From Cedecea lapagei (GTDB taxonomy: Bacteria; Pseudomonadota; Gammaproteobacteria; Enterobacterales; Enterobacteriaceae): DNA of 64,000 nucleotides. Made by a program: the position numbers and the translations under genes. Every line of letters starts with the position of its first letter. Within the stretch, counting starts at the first letter, position 1. Below are positions 1 to 8,547 of the stretch, one piece after another. The stretch is taken from NCBI RefSeq assembly GCF_900635955.1, contig NZ_LR134201.1:1178001-1242000 (forward strand). Direction: 5' to 3'. The notes under the pieces were generated by a model. The model worked only from the letters and a program-made list of their open reading frames with translations, did not search any database and had not been told where the DNA came from.

Positions 1-1
1 G

Positions 2-1108
2 TCCGGCGTGGCCACGCGTCCGATTCAGGATTTTGATGCCTATGTCGAAAAACTGACGGAGTTTGTCTACAAAACAAACCTGTTTATGAAGCCAATTTTT
101 GCCCAGGCACGTAAAGAGCCGAAGCGAGTGGTCATGAGCGAAGGGGAAGAGGCTCGCGTGCTGCACGCCACTCAGGAGCTCATCACCCTGGGGCTGGCGA
201 AGCCTATCCTGATTGGCCGCCCGAGCGTTATCGAAATGCGCATCAAGAAACTGGGCCTGCAAATTCAGCCGGGCAAAGATTTTGAGATCGTGAACAACGA
301 ATCCGACCCGCGCTTTAAAGAGTACTGGAATGAGTACTACAACATTATGAAACGCCGTGGGATCACGCAGGAGCAGGCGCAGCGGGCGGTGATCAGTAAC
401 ACCACGGTGATAGGCGCTATCATGGTGCATCGCGGTGAGGCGGATGCTCTCATTTGCGGAACCATTGGCGAATACCACGAGCACTTCGACGTGGTGGAAA
501 AGCTGTTCGGCTACCGCGAAGGCGTTAAGGCGGCCGGGGCAATGAACGCGCTGTTGCTGCCGAGCGGCAACACCTTTATCGCCGACACCTACGTGAACGA
601 TGACCCGACGCCGGAAGAGCTGACGGAAATCACCCTGCTGGCGGCGGAGACGGTGCGCCGCTTCGGCATCGAGCCGAAAGTTGCGCTGCTGTCTCACTCC
701 AACTACGGCTCATCAAACAGCAAGGCGGCCTGCAAAATGCGCAAAACGCTGGAGCTGGTTCGCGAGCGTGCGCCGGAGCTGGAGATCGACGGTGAGATGC
801 ACGGCGATGCGGCGCTGGTCGAAAGCATTCGTCATGAACGTATGCCGGACAGCCCGCTGAAAGGCTCGGCCAACATTCTGATCATGCCGAACGTGGAGGC
901 CGCGCGCATCAGCTACAACCTGCTGCGTGTTTCAAGTTCTGAAGGCGTGACGGTTGGGCCGGTGCTGATGGGCGTGGCGAAGCCGGTTCACGTGCTGACG
1001 CCGATTGCCTCGGTGCGCCGCATCGTGAATATGGTGGCGCTGGCGGTAGTTGAGGCGCAAAACCGCGCCGCTGTGATTGAAACCCCGGCAACAGGGTGCA
1101 AGGGTTAA
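2..1108 (+). CDS. maeB: NADP-dependent malic enzyme, C-terminal part (cut by window edge)
   Basis: The reading frame is open from the first bases of the window, so this is the 3' part of a longer gene; the GTG at position 8 is internal. The 368 residues visible match the phosphotransacetylase-like C-terminal half of MaeB, which oxidatively decarboxylates malate to pyruvate with NADP. In MaeB this C-terminal domain is regulatory and binds acetyl-CoA. Recognisable stretches include PKRVVMSEGEEARVLHA and the end segment VKPVHVLTPIASVRRIVNM-like region. It converges on hemF with only 16 bp between them; in E. coli the eut operon lies at this point. Confidence 0.95.
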   Translation, partial: SGVATRPIQDFDAYVEKLTEFVYKTNLFMKPIFAQARKEPKRVVMSEGEEARVLHATQELITLGLAKPILIGRPSVIEMRIKKLGLQIQPGKDFEIVNNESDPRFKEYWNEYYNIMKRRGITQEQAQRAVISNTTVIGAIMVHRGEADALICGTIGEYHEHFDVVEKLFGYREGVKAAGAMNALLLPSGNTFIADTYVNDDPTPEELTEITLLAAETVRRFGIEPKVALLSHSNYGSSNSKAACKMRKTLELVRERAPELEIDGEMHGDAALVESIRHERMPDSPLKGSANILIMPNVEAARISYNLLRVSSSEGVTVGPVLMGVAKPVHVLTPIASVRRIVNMVALAVVEAQNRAAVIETPATGCKG

Positions 1109-1124
1109 GGTGAGGGTAAAAAAG

Positions 1125-2030
1125 CTACACCCACTCCTTCACCGGCAGGAAATCACTGTACAGGGCAGCCTCCGGGCTGCCCTCTTTCGGCTGGTAGTCA
1201 TACTCCCAACGCACCAGCGGCGGCATCGACATTAAAATCGACTCGGTTCGCCCGCCGGTTTGCAGGCCAAACAGCGTGCCGCGATCCCATACCAGGTTAA
1301 ATTCGACATAACGCCCACGGCGGTACAGCTGGAAGTCACGCTCGCGCTCGCCAAAGGGAGTATCTTTGCGACGTTGAACAATTGGCAGATAGGCGTCCAG
1401 ATATCCCTGCCCAACGGCCTGAATAAAGCGGAAGCCATAGTCGAAGTCCGGCTTGTTCAGATCGTCGAAGAATAGCCCGCCAATGCCGCGCTGCTCGTTG
1501 CGGTGCTTGATAAAGAAGTAGTCGTCACACCATTTTTTATAGCGCGGGAAAACCTCTTCGCCAAACGGCTGGCACAGATCTCGCGCCGTGCGGTGCCAGT
1601 GGACCGCATCCTCTTCAAAGCCGTAATAAGGCGTCAGGTCGAAACCGCCGCCGAACCACCACACGGGATCGGACCCCGGCTTTTCAGCAATAAAGAAGCG
1701 CACGTTAGCGTGGCTGGTGGGCACATAGGGGTTGTTCGGGTGGACTACCAGCGAAACGCCCATGGCCTGGAAACTTCTGCCCGCCAGCTCCGGGCGATGG
1801 GCCGTGGCTGACGCGGGCATGGCGTCGCCATAAACGTGAGAGAAGTTAACGCCAGCCTGTTCAAATACCGCGCCACCTCGCAGAACACGACTGCGCCCGC
1901 CGCCGCCGCCTTCTCGCAGCCAGCTGTCTTCCTTAAAGACGGCGCCATCCAGGGCGGAAAGCTGCTGGCAAATGGTGTCCTGCAGGGAAAGCAGGAACTG
2001 TTTTACGGCGTGGATATCGGGCTGAGTCAT
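1125..2030 (-). CDS. hemF: Oxygen-dependent coproporphyrinogen-III oxidase
   Basis: HemF converts coproporphyrinogen III to protoporphyrinogen IX using O2, in the aerobic haem pathway in the cytoplasm. The 301-residue length is normal for the family. The family core is intact, including the glycine-rich stretch near residue 40 (EGGGGGRSRVL), the WWFGGGFDLTPYYGFEED segment and the RGRYVEFNLVWDRGT segment near the C-terminus. The ATG lies 5 bp downstream of the amiA stop, so the two genes are almost certainly one transcript (amiA-hemF), as in E. coli. Confidence 0.97.
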   Translation of the reverse strand: MTQPDIHAVKQFLLSLQDTICQQLSALDGAVFKEDSWLREGGGGGRSRVLRGGAVFEQAGVNFSHVYGDAMPASATAHRPELAGRSFQAMGVSLVVHPNNPYVPTSHANVRFFIAEKPGSDPVWWFGGGFDLTPYYGFEEDAVHWHRTARDLCQPFGEEVFPRYKKWCDDYFFIKHRNEQRGIGGLFFDDLNKPDFDYGFRFIQAVGQGYLDAYLPIVQRRKDTPFGERERDFQLYRRGRYVEFNLVWDRGTLFGLQTGGRTESILMSMPPLVRWEYDYQPKEGSPEAALYSDFLPVKEWV

Positions 2031-2035
2031 AAAAA

Positions 2036-2908
2036 TTAACGCTTCTTACCGTGGACTTTGTGATTATCGAACCAGTTGAAGTAGCTCATCACGCCGGAGG
2101 CAATGGCGGTGGCAATCTTCTGGCGGAAGGCGGTGGTGCCCAGCAGTTTCTCTTCGCCCGGGTTGGTGATAAAGGAAGTTTCAACCAGCACGGAAGGAAT
2201 CGACGGGGACTTCAGCACCACGAAGGCGGCCTGCTCGGTGTTGCGGCTGTGCAGTTTATGCACCGGCTTAATCTGCTTCAGAATATGTGAGCCAAGCGTG
2301 AGGCTGTTTTTAATGGTGTCGGTCTGGACCAAATCAAACAGCACCTGCTGCAGGTAGTGATCTTTGTCTTTCACTTTGCTGCCCGCCACGTCATCCGCGG
2401 CGTTCTCTCTGTCGGAAAGATATTTTGCCATGGCGCTACTCGCGCCCCGGTTAGATAAGGCAAAGACCGATGCGCCGGCAGCGGTTGGGCTGGTGAAGCC
2501 ATCCGCGTGGATCGACATAAACAGGTCCGCACCGTGCTGGTGGGCTATTTCTACCCGGTCGTAGAGCGGAATAAATTCGTCCGTGGTGCGGGTCAGCCTG
2601 GCGTCTATTCCGTTGCTGCGCAGGATACTGCGCACGTTTTTAGCAATAGCCAGCACCACATGCTTCTCTTTCGACCCGTTATGGCCGATAGCGCCGGTGT
2701 CGATGCCGCCGTGGCCCGGGTCGAGCATCACGATGCGCTTCGCCCCGGATTTTTTAGCCACTTTGCTGTGAGAATTAGTGGTTTTTAGCGACCTGGTTTC
2801 TTCCTTTGCCAGCGCTTTGTTCATACCGGTTAGCGTTAACGCCGCTAAACCCGTGAGCAGGACCTGGCGGCGCGTCGTAAGTTGCGTTAGCGATTTAATT
2901 TTGCTCAT
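2036..2908 (-). CDS. amiA: N-acetylmuramoyl-L-alanine amidase AmiA
   Basis: Periplasmic zinc amidase that cleaves the amide bond between MurNAc and the stem peptide to split septal peptidoglycan at daughter-cell separation. The N-terminus has a twin-arginine signal (TTRRQVLLTGLAALTLTG, about residues 11-28), as in E. coli AmiA. Zinc-ligand motifs are present: DPGHGG with His66, SIHADG around residue 134, and VETSFITN near the C-terminus with the catalytic Glu. The length of 290 residues is typical. It is the first gene of the amiA-hemF pair. Confidence 0.96.
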   Translation of the reverse strand: MSKIKSLTQLTTRRQVLLTGLAALTLTGMNKALAKEETRSLKTTNSHSKVAKKSGAKRIVMLDPGHGGIDTGAIGHNGSKEKHVVLAIAKNVRSILRSNGIDARLTRTTDEFIPLYDRVEIAHQHGADLFMSIHADGFTSPTAAGASVFALSNRGASSAMAKYLSDRENAADDVAGSKVKDKDHYLQQVLFDLVQTDTIKNSLTLGSHILKQIKPVHKLHSRNTEQAAFVVLKSPSIPSVLVETSFITNPGEEKLLGTTAFRQKIATAIASGVMSYFNWFDNHKVHGKKR

Positions 2909-3123
2909 GCGGATGAATTATTTATCTTATGAAGTCCAGATGGGAAGTTATAGCGTATCGGCACCAGGCAAACGACACTCTGGGGTCAGAAATGTATATC
3001 CATTCGTTTCATTTCGTGACTGGTGGAGAGTATGCCATTTTTTTCTCGCTTTTGCGGCAGTTATTGGCTTAACGGACGGTTAACGCCATAATCAACTTTT
3101 TACGGCTTAAGGTGGCTAATACC

Positions 3124-3549
3124 ATGGAAATTCGCGTTTTTCGCCAGGAAGATTTCGAAGAGGTCATTACCCTTTGGGAGCGCTGCGATTTACTGCGCCC
3201 ATGGAATGACCCGGAAATGGACATTGAACGTAAGCTGCACCACGATGCGGATCTGTTTCTGGTCGCCGAAGTGGGCGGCGAAATTGTCGGCTCGCTGATG
3301 GGCGGCTATGACGGCCACCGTGGCTCAGCCTATTACCTGGGCGTGCACCCGGAGTTTCGCGGCCGGGGCATTGCTAATGCGCTGCTGAACAGGCTGGAGA
3401 AGAAGCTGATCGCCCGTGGCTGCCCCAAAATCCACATTATGGTGCGCGAAGAGAACGATCTGGTTATCGGCCTCTATGAGAAGCTCGACTATGAGCACCA
3501 GGACACGATTTTGCTCGGCAAGCGGCTGATTGAAGATCAGGAATATTAA
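3124..3549 (+). CDS. ypeA: GNAT-family acetyltransferase YpeA
   Basis: Single GNAT domain of 141 residues, nearly identical to E. coli YpeA. The acetyl-CoA binding motif A is visible as YYLGVHPEFRGRGIANALL around residues 74-92. The acceptor substrate of the family member is not established. The frame opens further upstream at a GTG (3112), but ATG 3124 has an AAGGTGG Shine-Dalgarno sequence at good spacing and gives the E. coli N-terminus (MEIRVFRQEDF). Confidence 0.93.
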   Translation: MEIRVFRQEDFEEVITLWERCDLLRPWNDPEMDIERKLHHDADLFLVAEVGGEIVGSLMGGYDGHRGSAYYLGVHPEFRGRGIANALLNRLEKKLIARGCPKIHIMVREENDLVIGLYEKLDYEHQDTILLGKRLIEDQEY

Positions 3550-3994
3550 TTTTCCCATGTATCCGCCTGCTGATTACGATTCACAGGGCAACCTGAAAGC
3601 ACCGCTGCTGTTCTGGGCGGTGTTATTATTACAGGCCCGCACCTGGGTTTTGCTGGTGCTTGCCGGAGCGTCTCGCCAGCAGGGCGATGCGCTGCTGGGC
3701 CTGTTTTATCCCGACCGCGATAATTTCTGGCTGGGGCTGATACCCGGCATTCCGGCCGCCCTGACTTTTATGATCAGCGGGCGACGCCACCTTTGGCCGC
3801 GATGCTGGCGGGCTCTTCGCTGGGTATTGATTGCCGCTCAGATCGGGCTGCTGGTGTGGCAGCTTGCTCTGCTGGCCGGGGATGAAGCCCTGACCGGTAT
3901 CACGATTGTTTTGCTGGTCGCCGATCTTTTTGCGCTCTGGTGGCTGCTGGCCAACCGCCGCCTGCGGGATTACTTTGCCCTGAAAAACGACTAA
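3530..3994 (+). CDS. yfeZ: Inner-membrane protein of the YfeZ / DUF2919 type
   Basis: About 154 residues with four hydrophobic segments, beginning with the YPPADYDSQGNLKAPLLFW stretch that marks the DUF2919 family. The function of the family is unknown. Its place after ypeA and before yfeY matches E. coli yfeZ. The start is uncertain: TTG at 3530 overlaps the end of ypeA and would be translationally coupled, while ATG at 3557 lies 8 bp after the ypeA stop but has no clear ribosome-binding site. The longer form is given. Confidence 0.8.
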   Translation: MKIRNINFPMYPPADYDSQGNLKAPLLFWAVLLLQARTWVLLVLAGASRQQGDALLGLFYPDRDNFWLGLIPGIPAALTFMISGRRHLWPRCWRALRWVLIAAQIGLLVWQLALLAGDEALTGITIVLLVADLFALWWLLANRRLRDYFALKND

Positions 3995-3997
3995 AGC

Positions 3998-4026
3998 GGC
4001 ACTTTTTACCTTCTCCGGACTCCAAA
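3998..4026 (+). promoter_or_regulatory. Possible sigma-E promoter of yfeY
   Basis: GGCACTT (3998-4004) followed after 15-16 bp by TCCAAA (about 4021) resembles the sigma-E pattern GGAACTT-N15/16-TCTGA with mismatches. E. coli yfeY is described as RpoE-regulated, which is why the site was looked for. The fit is modest. Confidence 0.35.
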
Positions 4027-4058
4027 GGCCGTCACCATTTTTTGAAAAGGAATCACCA

Positions 4059-4634
4059 ATGAAATCTCTGCGCCCGATGCTGCTAGCTCTGCCGCTGGTT
4101 CTGAGCGGTTGTTCCACGCTCTCTTCCGTTAACTGGTCTTCCGCTTATCCCTGGAACTGGTTTGGCTCTTCCTTTGAGGTGAGCGAGCAGGGCGTGGGCA
4201 AGCTGACCTCTGCTACCGCAATGGATGAAAAGGCGATAAGCGAGGGATTAAATGATAACTACCGTCTGCGCAGCGGCATGAAAACCGAAAACGGCACCAT
4301 CGTGCGTTACTTTGAGGCGATGAAGGAGAAGGATATCAAGCTGGTGGTTAACGGCGAAAAGGGCAGCGTGAGCCGCGTGGATGTGATGGATGACGACATC
4401 AAAACCGCCAGCGGCGTAAAAATCGGCACGCCTTTCAGCGACCTTTATGACAAAGCGTTCGGCGCCTGTGAGAAAGGCACCGGGGACGATGCCGAAGGGG
4501 TTATCTGTAAAGCACCGAACAGTCAGCACATCAGTTATCTGTTCAAAGGGGAATGGCACGGTCCGGAAGGGTTAATGCCGTCGGATGACACGCTGAAGAA
4601 ATGGACGCTTAACAAAATTATCTGGCGTCGATAG
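4059..4634 (+). CDS. yfeY: RpoE-regulated outer-membrane-type lipoprotein YfeY
   Basis: 191-residue lipoprotein with a type II signal peptide ending in the lipobox LVLSGC (Cys18). It matches E. coli YfeY across its length, including the NPWNWFGSS-like segment after the lipobox and the terminal GPEGLMPSDDTLKKW stretch. The function is unknown; in E. coli it belongs to the envelope-stress regulon. Serine at position +2 after the Cys favours outer-membrane sorting. A good ribosome-binding site (AAAGGA) precedes the ATG. Confidence 0.94.
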   Translation: MKSLRPMLLALPLVLSGCSTLSSVNWSSAYPWNWFGSSFEVSEQGVGKLTSATAMDEKAISEGLNDNYRLRSGMKTENGTIVRYFEAMKEKDIKLVVNGEKGSVSRVDVMDDDIKTASGVKIGTPFSDLYDKAFGACEKGTGDDAEGVICKAPNSQHISYLFKGEWHGPEGLMPSDDTLKKWTLNKIIWRR

Positions 4635-4701
4635 AATCTGCGCCAGGTTTGCGCCGCCGCAAGTCGGCGTGAATGAATAAGGTTAAAATAGCCCGATAAA
4701 T

Positions 4702-4755
4702 GCCTCCGCCCGGAGGTATCAGCTTTATGTGCCACCCTGGGTGGCATGTTTTTTT
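4702..4755 (+). terminator. Two hairpins between yfeY and yfeX; the second is a rho-independent terminator
   Basis: A small hairpin GCCTCC-GCCC-GGAGG (4702-4716) is followed by a strong stem TGCCACCC/GGGTGGCA (4730-4746) and a run of seven T. The T run ends only about 5 bases before the yfeX Shine-Dalgarno sequence AGGAGG (4757-4762). The structure therefore ends yfeY transcription, and if yfeX is transcribed from further upstream it would sit in the yfeX leader as an attenuator. Confidence 0.75.
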
Positions 4756-4766
4756 CAGGAGGAATC

Positions 4767-5666
4767 ATGTCTCGGGTTCAAAGCGGCATTCTGCCGGAAC
4801 ATTGTCGTGCCGCCGTCTGGCTGGAAGCTTCTGTTCAGGGCGACTTCAGCGCGCTGAGCGCAGGGTGCAAAACCTTTGTTGATGCGCTGAATACCTTCCA
4901 GGAAAAATTCCCTGATGCGATGCTGGGGGCGACCATCGGCTTCGGGCACGATTTGTGGCGCGACCTCAGCAAAGGCGAAGGTGCAGCAGAGCTGAAAAAC
5001 TTTACGCCATTAGGCAATGGCCTGGCGCCGGCAACCCAGCACGATGTGATGATCCACATTCTTTCCCTGCGCCACGATGTGAACTTCTCCGTGGCTCAGG
5101 CCGCGCTGGCCGCCTTCGGTGATGCGCTGAAAATTGAAGAAGAGATCCACGGCTTCCGCTGGGTGGAAGAGCGCGATCTGAGCGGTTTTGTTGACGGTAC
5201 CGAAAACCCGAAGGGCGAAGAAAATCGTCGCCTGGTGGCGGTCATCAACGAAGGTGTGGATGCCGGCGGCAGCTACGTGCTGGTGCAGCGCTGGGAGCAC
5301 AATCTCAGGCAGTTTAACCGCCTGAGCGTGCACGATCAGGAGATGATCATCGGCCGCACCAAACAGGATAACGAAGAGATTGACGGCGACGCGCGTCCCG
5401 CCACCTCTCACCTGAGCCGTGTCGATTTGAAAGAAGACGGCAAAGGCCTGAAGATTGTGCGTCAGAGCCTGCCTTACGGCACCGCCAGCGGCGTTCACGG
5501 TCTTTACTTCATCGCCTATTGCGCCCGGCTGCATAATATTGAGCAGCAACTGCTGAGCATGTTCGGCGATACCGACGGCAAGCGCGACGGCATGCTGCGC
5601 TTCACCAAACCGGTCACCGGCGGCTACTACTTTGCGCCTTCGCTGGATAAATTATTGAGCCTCTGA
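4767..5666 (+). CDS. yfeX: Dye-decolourising haem peroxidase YfeX
   Basis: Cytoplasmic DyP-type haem peroxidase (299 residues) that oxidises dyes and porphyrinogen-like substrates with H2O2; a deferrochelatase role has been argued for the family. The distal-side motif GFVDGTEN carries Asp143, the proximal haem ligand is His215 (in PATSHLSR), and the conserved Arg232 is present, all at the E. coli positions. The frame extends upstream, but ATG 4767 has the strong AGGAGG site and gives the E. coli start (MSxVQSGILPEHCRAA). Confidence 0.96.
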   Translation: MSRVQSGILPEHCRAAVWLEASVQGDFSALSAGCKTFVDALNTFQEKFPDAMLGATIGFGHDLWRDLSKGEGAAELKNFTPLGNGLAPATQHDVMIHILSLRHDVNFSVAQAALAAFGDALKIEEEIHGFRWVEERDLSGFVDGTENPKGEENRRLVAVINEGVDAGGSYVLVQRWEHNLRQFNRLSVHDQEMIIGRTKQDNEEIDGDARPATSHLSRVDLKEDGKGLKIVRQSLPYGTASGVHGLYFIAYCARLHNIEQQLLSMFGDTDGKRDGMLRFTKPVTGGYYFAPSLDKLLSL

Positions 5667-5672
5667 GTCCTC

Positions 5673-5702
5673 CGGCGTAGCCTTTGCTACGCCGCTTTCT
5701 TA
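5673..5702 (+). terminator. Terminator after yfeX
   Basis: Perfect 9-bp stem CGGCGTAGC/GCTACGCCG with a CTTT loop (5673-5694), followed by a T-rich tail. It separates yfeX from the cys operon. Confidence 0.85.
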
Positions 5703-5822
5703 TTCCCCTTTCTTCTTGTAAATCGCCAAACGGTATATAAAAGCGTTACAGCTTTATCGCTCGTTATAAATACACTGAACGTCAGTTAATCATGACTATC
5801 ATCACATTTATAAGGGCGAAGC
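5703..5822 (+). promoter_or_regulatory. cysP upstream control region (expected CysB target)
   Basis: AT-rich 120-bp gap between the yfeX terminator and cysP with several TATAAA/TATAAT-like hexamers (for example around 5734 and 5765). In E. coli the cysPTWAM promoter is activated by CysB with N-acetylserine. CysB sites are too degenerate to assign by eye, so only the region is marked. Confidence 0.45.
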
Positions 5823-6839
5823 ATGGCAATCAGGTCAGTCAAAAAAGTATGGAACGCGCTAGCTGTCTCTTTGCTGTTGGCGAGCACTGCCCATGCAACG
5901 GAGCTGCTCAACAGCTCTTATGATGTGTCGCGTGAGCTGTTTGCCGCGCTGAACCCGCCGTTTGAGAAACAGTGGGCGCAGGAAAATAACGGCGATAAGC
6001 TGACGATAAAACAATCTCATGCCGGGTCATCAAAACAGGCGCTGGCCATTTTGCAGGGCTTAAAAGCTGACGTTGTAACTTATAACCAGGTGACCGATGT
6101 GCAGATCTTGCATGATAAAGGCAACCTGATCCCGGCAGACTGGCAGAGCCGTCTGGGGAACAACAGCTCGCCGTTCTATTCCACCATGGCTTTCCTGGTG
6201 CGTAAGGGCAACCCAAAGAATATCCACGACTGGAGCGACCTGGTGCGCCCGGACGTCAAACTCATTTTCCCAAATCCTAAAACCTCCGGTAACGCACGCT
6301 ACACCTATCTGGCAGCCTGGGGCGCGGCAGATAAAGCCGACGGTGGCGATAAAGCCAAAACCGAACAGTTTATGACGCAGTTCCTGAAAAATGTCGAAGT
6401 GTTCGACACCGGCGGCCGCGGCGCGACGACCTCCTTTGTCGAGCGTGGACTGGGCGACGTGCTGATCTCTTTTGAGTCAGAAGTGAATAACATCCGTAAC
6501 CAGTACGCCAAAGATGGCTATGAAGTCGTGGTGCCGAAGGTCAATATCCTTGCCGAATTCCCCGTCGCCTGGGTGGATAAAAACGTGAAGGCCAACGGCA
6601 CGGAAAAAGCGGCGAAGGAGTACCTGAATTATCTCTATAGTCCGCAGGCCCAGACCATCATTACTGACTACTACTACCGCGTGAATAATCCGCAGGTAAT
6701 GGACAAGCTGAAAGATAAATTCCCGCAGACCGAGCTGTTCCGCGTTGAAGATGCGTTCGGCGGCTGGCCTGAAGTGATGAAAACGCATTTTGCCACCGGC
6801 GGCGAGCTCGACAAACTGCTGGCGGCGGGGCGTAGTTGA
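5823..6839 (+). CDS. cysP: Periplasmic thiosulfate/sulfate-binding protein CysP
   Basis: Solute-binding protein of the sulfate/thiosulfate ABC importer. A Sec signal peptide is clear (basic start, then ALAVSLLLASTAHA, cleavage near residue 25). Family signatures follow: ELLNSSYDVSRELF at the mature N-terminus and the anion-binding segment PNPKTSGNARYTYLAAWGAA. The length is 338 residues. Its TGA overlaps the cysT start (TGATG), marking a tightly coupled cysPTWA operon. Confidence 0.97.
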   Translation: MAIRSVKKVWNALAVSLLLASTAHATELLNSSYDVSRELFAALNPPFEKQWAQENNGDKLTIKQSHAGSSKQALAILQGLKADVVTYNQVTDVQILHDKGNLIPADWQSRLGNNSSPFYSTMAFLVRKGNPKNIHDWSDLVRPDVKLIFPNPKTSGNARYTYLAAWGAADKADGGDKAKTEQFMTQFLKNVEVFDTGGRGATTSFVERGLGDVLISFESEVNNIRNQYAKDGYEVVVPKVNILAEFPVAWVDKNVKANGTEKAAKEYLNYLYSPQAQTIITDYYYRVNNPQVMDKLKDKFPQTELFRVEDAFGGWPEVMKTHFATGGELDKLLAAGRS

Positions 6840-7672
6840 TGTTTGCCAGTCGCTCAAAACGGGTACTGCCGGGGTTTACGTTAAGCCTCGGCACCAGCCT
6901 GCTGTTTGTTTGCCTGATCCTGCTGCTGCCGCTGAGTGCGCTGGTGATGCAGCTTGCTCAAATGTCGTTCTCCCAGTATTGGGAAGTGATCACCAATCCG
7001 CAGGTGGTCGCCGCCTATAAAGTTACGCTGCTGTCCGCCGCGCTGGCTTCAGTGTTTAACGGCGTATTCGGCTTATTAATGGCATGGATCCTGACCCGCT
7101 ATCAGTTTCCGGGGCGCAGCCTGCTCGATGCGCTGATGGACCTGCCGTTTGCCTTACCGACCGCAGTGGCGGGCTTAACCCTTGCCGGGCTGTTTTCCGT
7201 TAACGGCTGGTATGGCGAGTGGCTGGCGCAGTTTGGGATCAAAGTGACCTATACCTGGCTGGGTATCGCCGTTGCGATGGCGTTTACCAGTATTCCGTTT
7301 GTGGTGCGTACCGTTCAGCCCGTGCTGGAAGAGCTGGGGCCTGAATATGAAGAGGCCGCTGAAACATTAGGTGCTACGCGCTGGCAAAGCTTCCGCCGCG
7401 TGGTGCTGCCGGAACTCTCTCCCGCGCTGATGGCGGGCGTTGCGCTTTCTTTCACCCGCAGTCTCGGTGAATTTGGCGCAGTTATCTTTATTGCCGGGAA
7501 CATCGCCTGGAAGACCGAAGTCACCTCGCTGATGATTTTTGTACGCCTGCAGGAGTTTGATTACCCGGCGGCAAGCGCCATTGCGTCGGTTATTCTGGCG
7601 GCATCGCTGCTGCTGCTGTTCACCATTAATACGCTGCAGAGTCGATTTGGTCGGCGCGTGGTAGGTCACTGA
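6839..7672 (+). CDS. cysT: Sulfate/thiosulfate ABC transporter permease CysT (CysU)
   Basis: Inner-membrane permease of the cys ABC importer, 277 residues with six predicted membrane helices. The EAA loop that contacts the ATPase is visible (EEAAETLGATRWQSFRRVVLP, about residues 175-195). ATG 6839 overlaps the cysP stop and gives the E. coli-like start MFA; a TTG three bases upstream is less likely. It pairs with CysW to form the channel. Confidence 0.97.
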   Translation: MFASRSKRVLPGFTLSLGTSLLFVCLILLLPLSALVMQLAQMSFSQYWEVITNPQVVAAYKVTLLSAALASVFNGVFGLLMAWILTRYQFPGRSLLDALMDLPFALPTAVAGLTLAGLFSVNGWYGEWLAQFGIKVTYTWLGIAVAMAFTSIPFVVRTVQPVLEELGPEYEEAAETLGATRWQSFRRVVLPELSPALMAGVALSFTRSLGEFGAVIFIAGNIAWKTEVTSLMIFVRLQEFDYPAASAIASVILAASLLLLFTINTLQSRFGRRVVGH

Positions 7673-8547
7673 TGACGGACGTAACCGCTTTGAAAAGCTA
7701 TAACCGCTCCCGTATTAACTGGGGGAAATGGACGCTTATCACCCTCGGCGTACTGGTCTCTTTTTTGATTCTGGTGGTGCCGGTGGCTTCTATTTTTGTT
7801 GGCGCCTTTTCCAAAGGATTGATGCCGGCGCTGCAAAATATCGCCAACCCGGACATGCTGCACGCCATCTGGCTGACGGTGATGATTGCCCTGATTACCG
7901 TACCGGTTAACCTGGTGTTCGGCACGCTGCTGGCTTGGCTGGTCACGCGCTTTAACTTCCCGGGCCGCCAGCTGCTGCTGACGCTGCTGGATATTCCTTT
8001 TGCCGTTTCTCCGGTGGTTGCTGGCCTGATTTACCTGCTGTTTTACGGCTCTAACGGTCCGCTGGCGGGCTTTCTGGATGCTCACAACCTGCAAATTATG
8101 TTTGCGTGGCCGGGGATGGTACTGGTGACTATTTTCGTCACCTGCCCGTTTGTGGTCCGTGAGCTGGTGCCGGTGATGCTAAGTCAGGGCAGCCAGGAAG
8201 ATGAAGCTGCGATTTTGCTGGGCGCTTCCGGCTGGCAGATGTTCCGCCGCGTGACGCTGCCCAATATCCGTTGGGCGCTGCTGTATGGCGTGGTGCTGAC
8301 TAACGCCCGCGCTATCGGCGAGTTTGGCGCGGTGTCGGTGGTCTCCGGCTCGATTCGCGGCGAGACCTTCTCGCTGCCGTTACAGATTGAACTGCTGCAG
8401 CAGGACTACAACACCGTCGGCTCGTTTACCGCCGCCGCGCTGTTAACCCTGATGGCGGTTCTGACGTTGTTCTTAAAAAGTGCGGTGCAGTGGCGCCTGA
8501 ATAATCAGGAAAAACGCCTGAAGCAGGAGGAAAATCATGAGCATTGA
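7672..8547 (+). CDS. cysW: Sulfate/thiosulfate ABC transporter permease CysW
   Basis: Second permease subunit, 291 residues, six membrane segments, with its own EAA loop (EDEAAILLGASGWQMFRRVTLP). Start and cysT stop overlap by one base (TGATG). The last 11 bases overlap cysA, so production of the three subunits is coupled. Confidence 0.97.
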   Translation: MTDVTALKSYNRSRINWGKWTLITLGVLVSFLILVVPVASIFVGAFSKGLMPALQNIANPDMLHAIWLTVMIALITVPVNLVFGTLLAWLVTRFNFPGRQLLLTLLDIPFAVSPVVAGLIYLLFYGSNGPLAGFLDAHNLQIMFAWPGMVLVTIFVTCPFVVRELVPVMLSQGSQEDEAAILLGASGWQMFRRVTLPNIRWALLYGVVLTNARAIGEFGAVSVVSGSIRGETFSLPLQIELLQQDYNTVGSFTAAALLTLMAVLTLFLKSAVQWRLNNQEKRLKQEENHEH

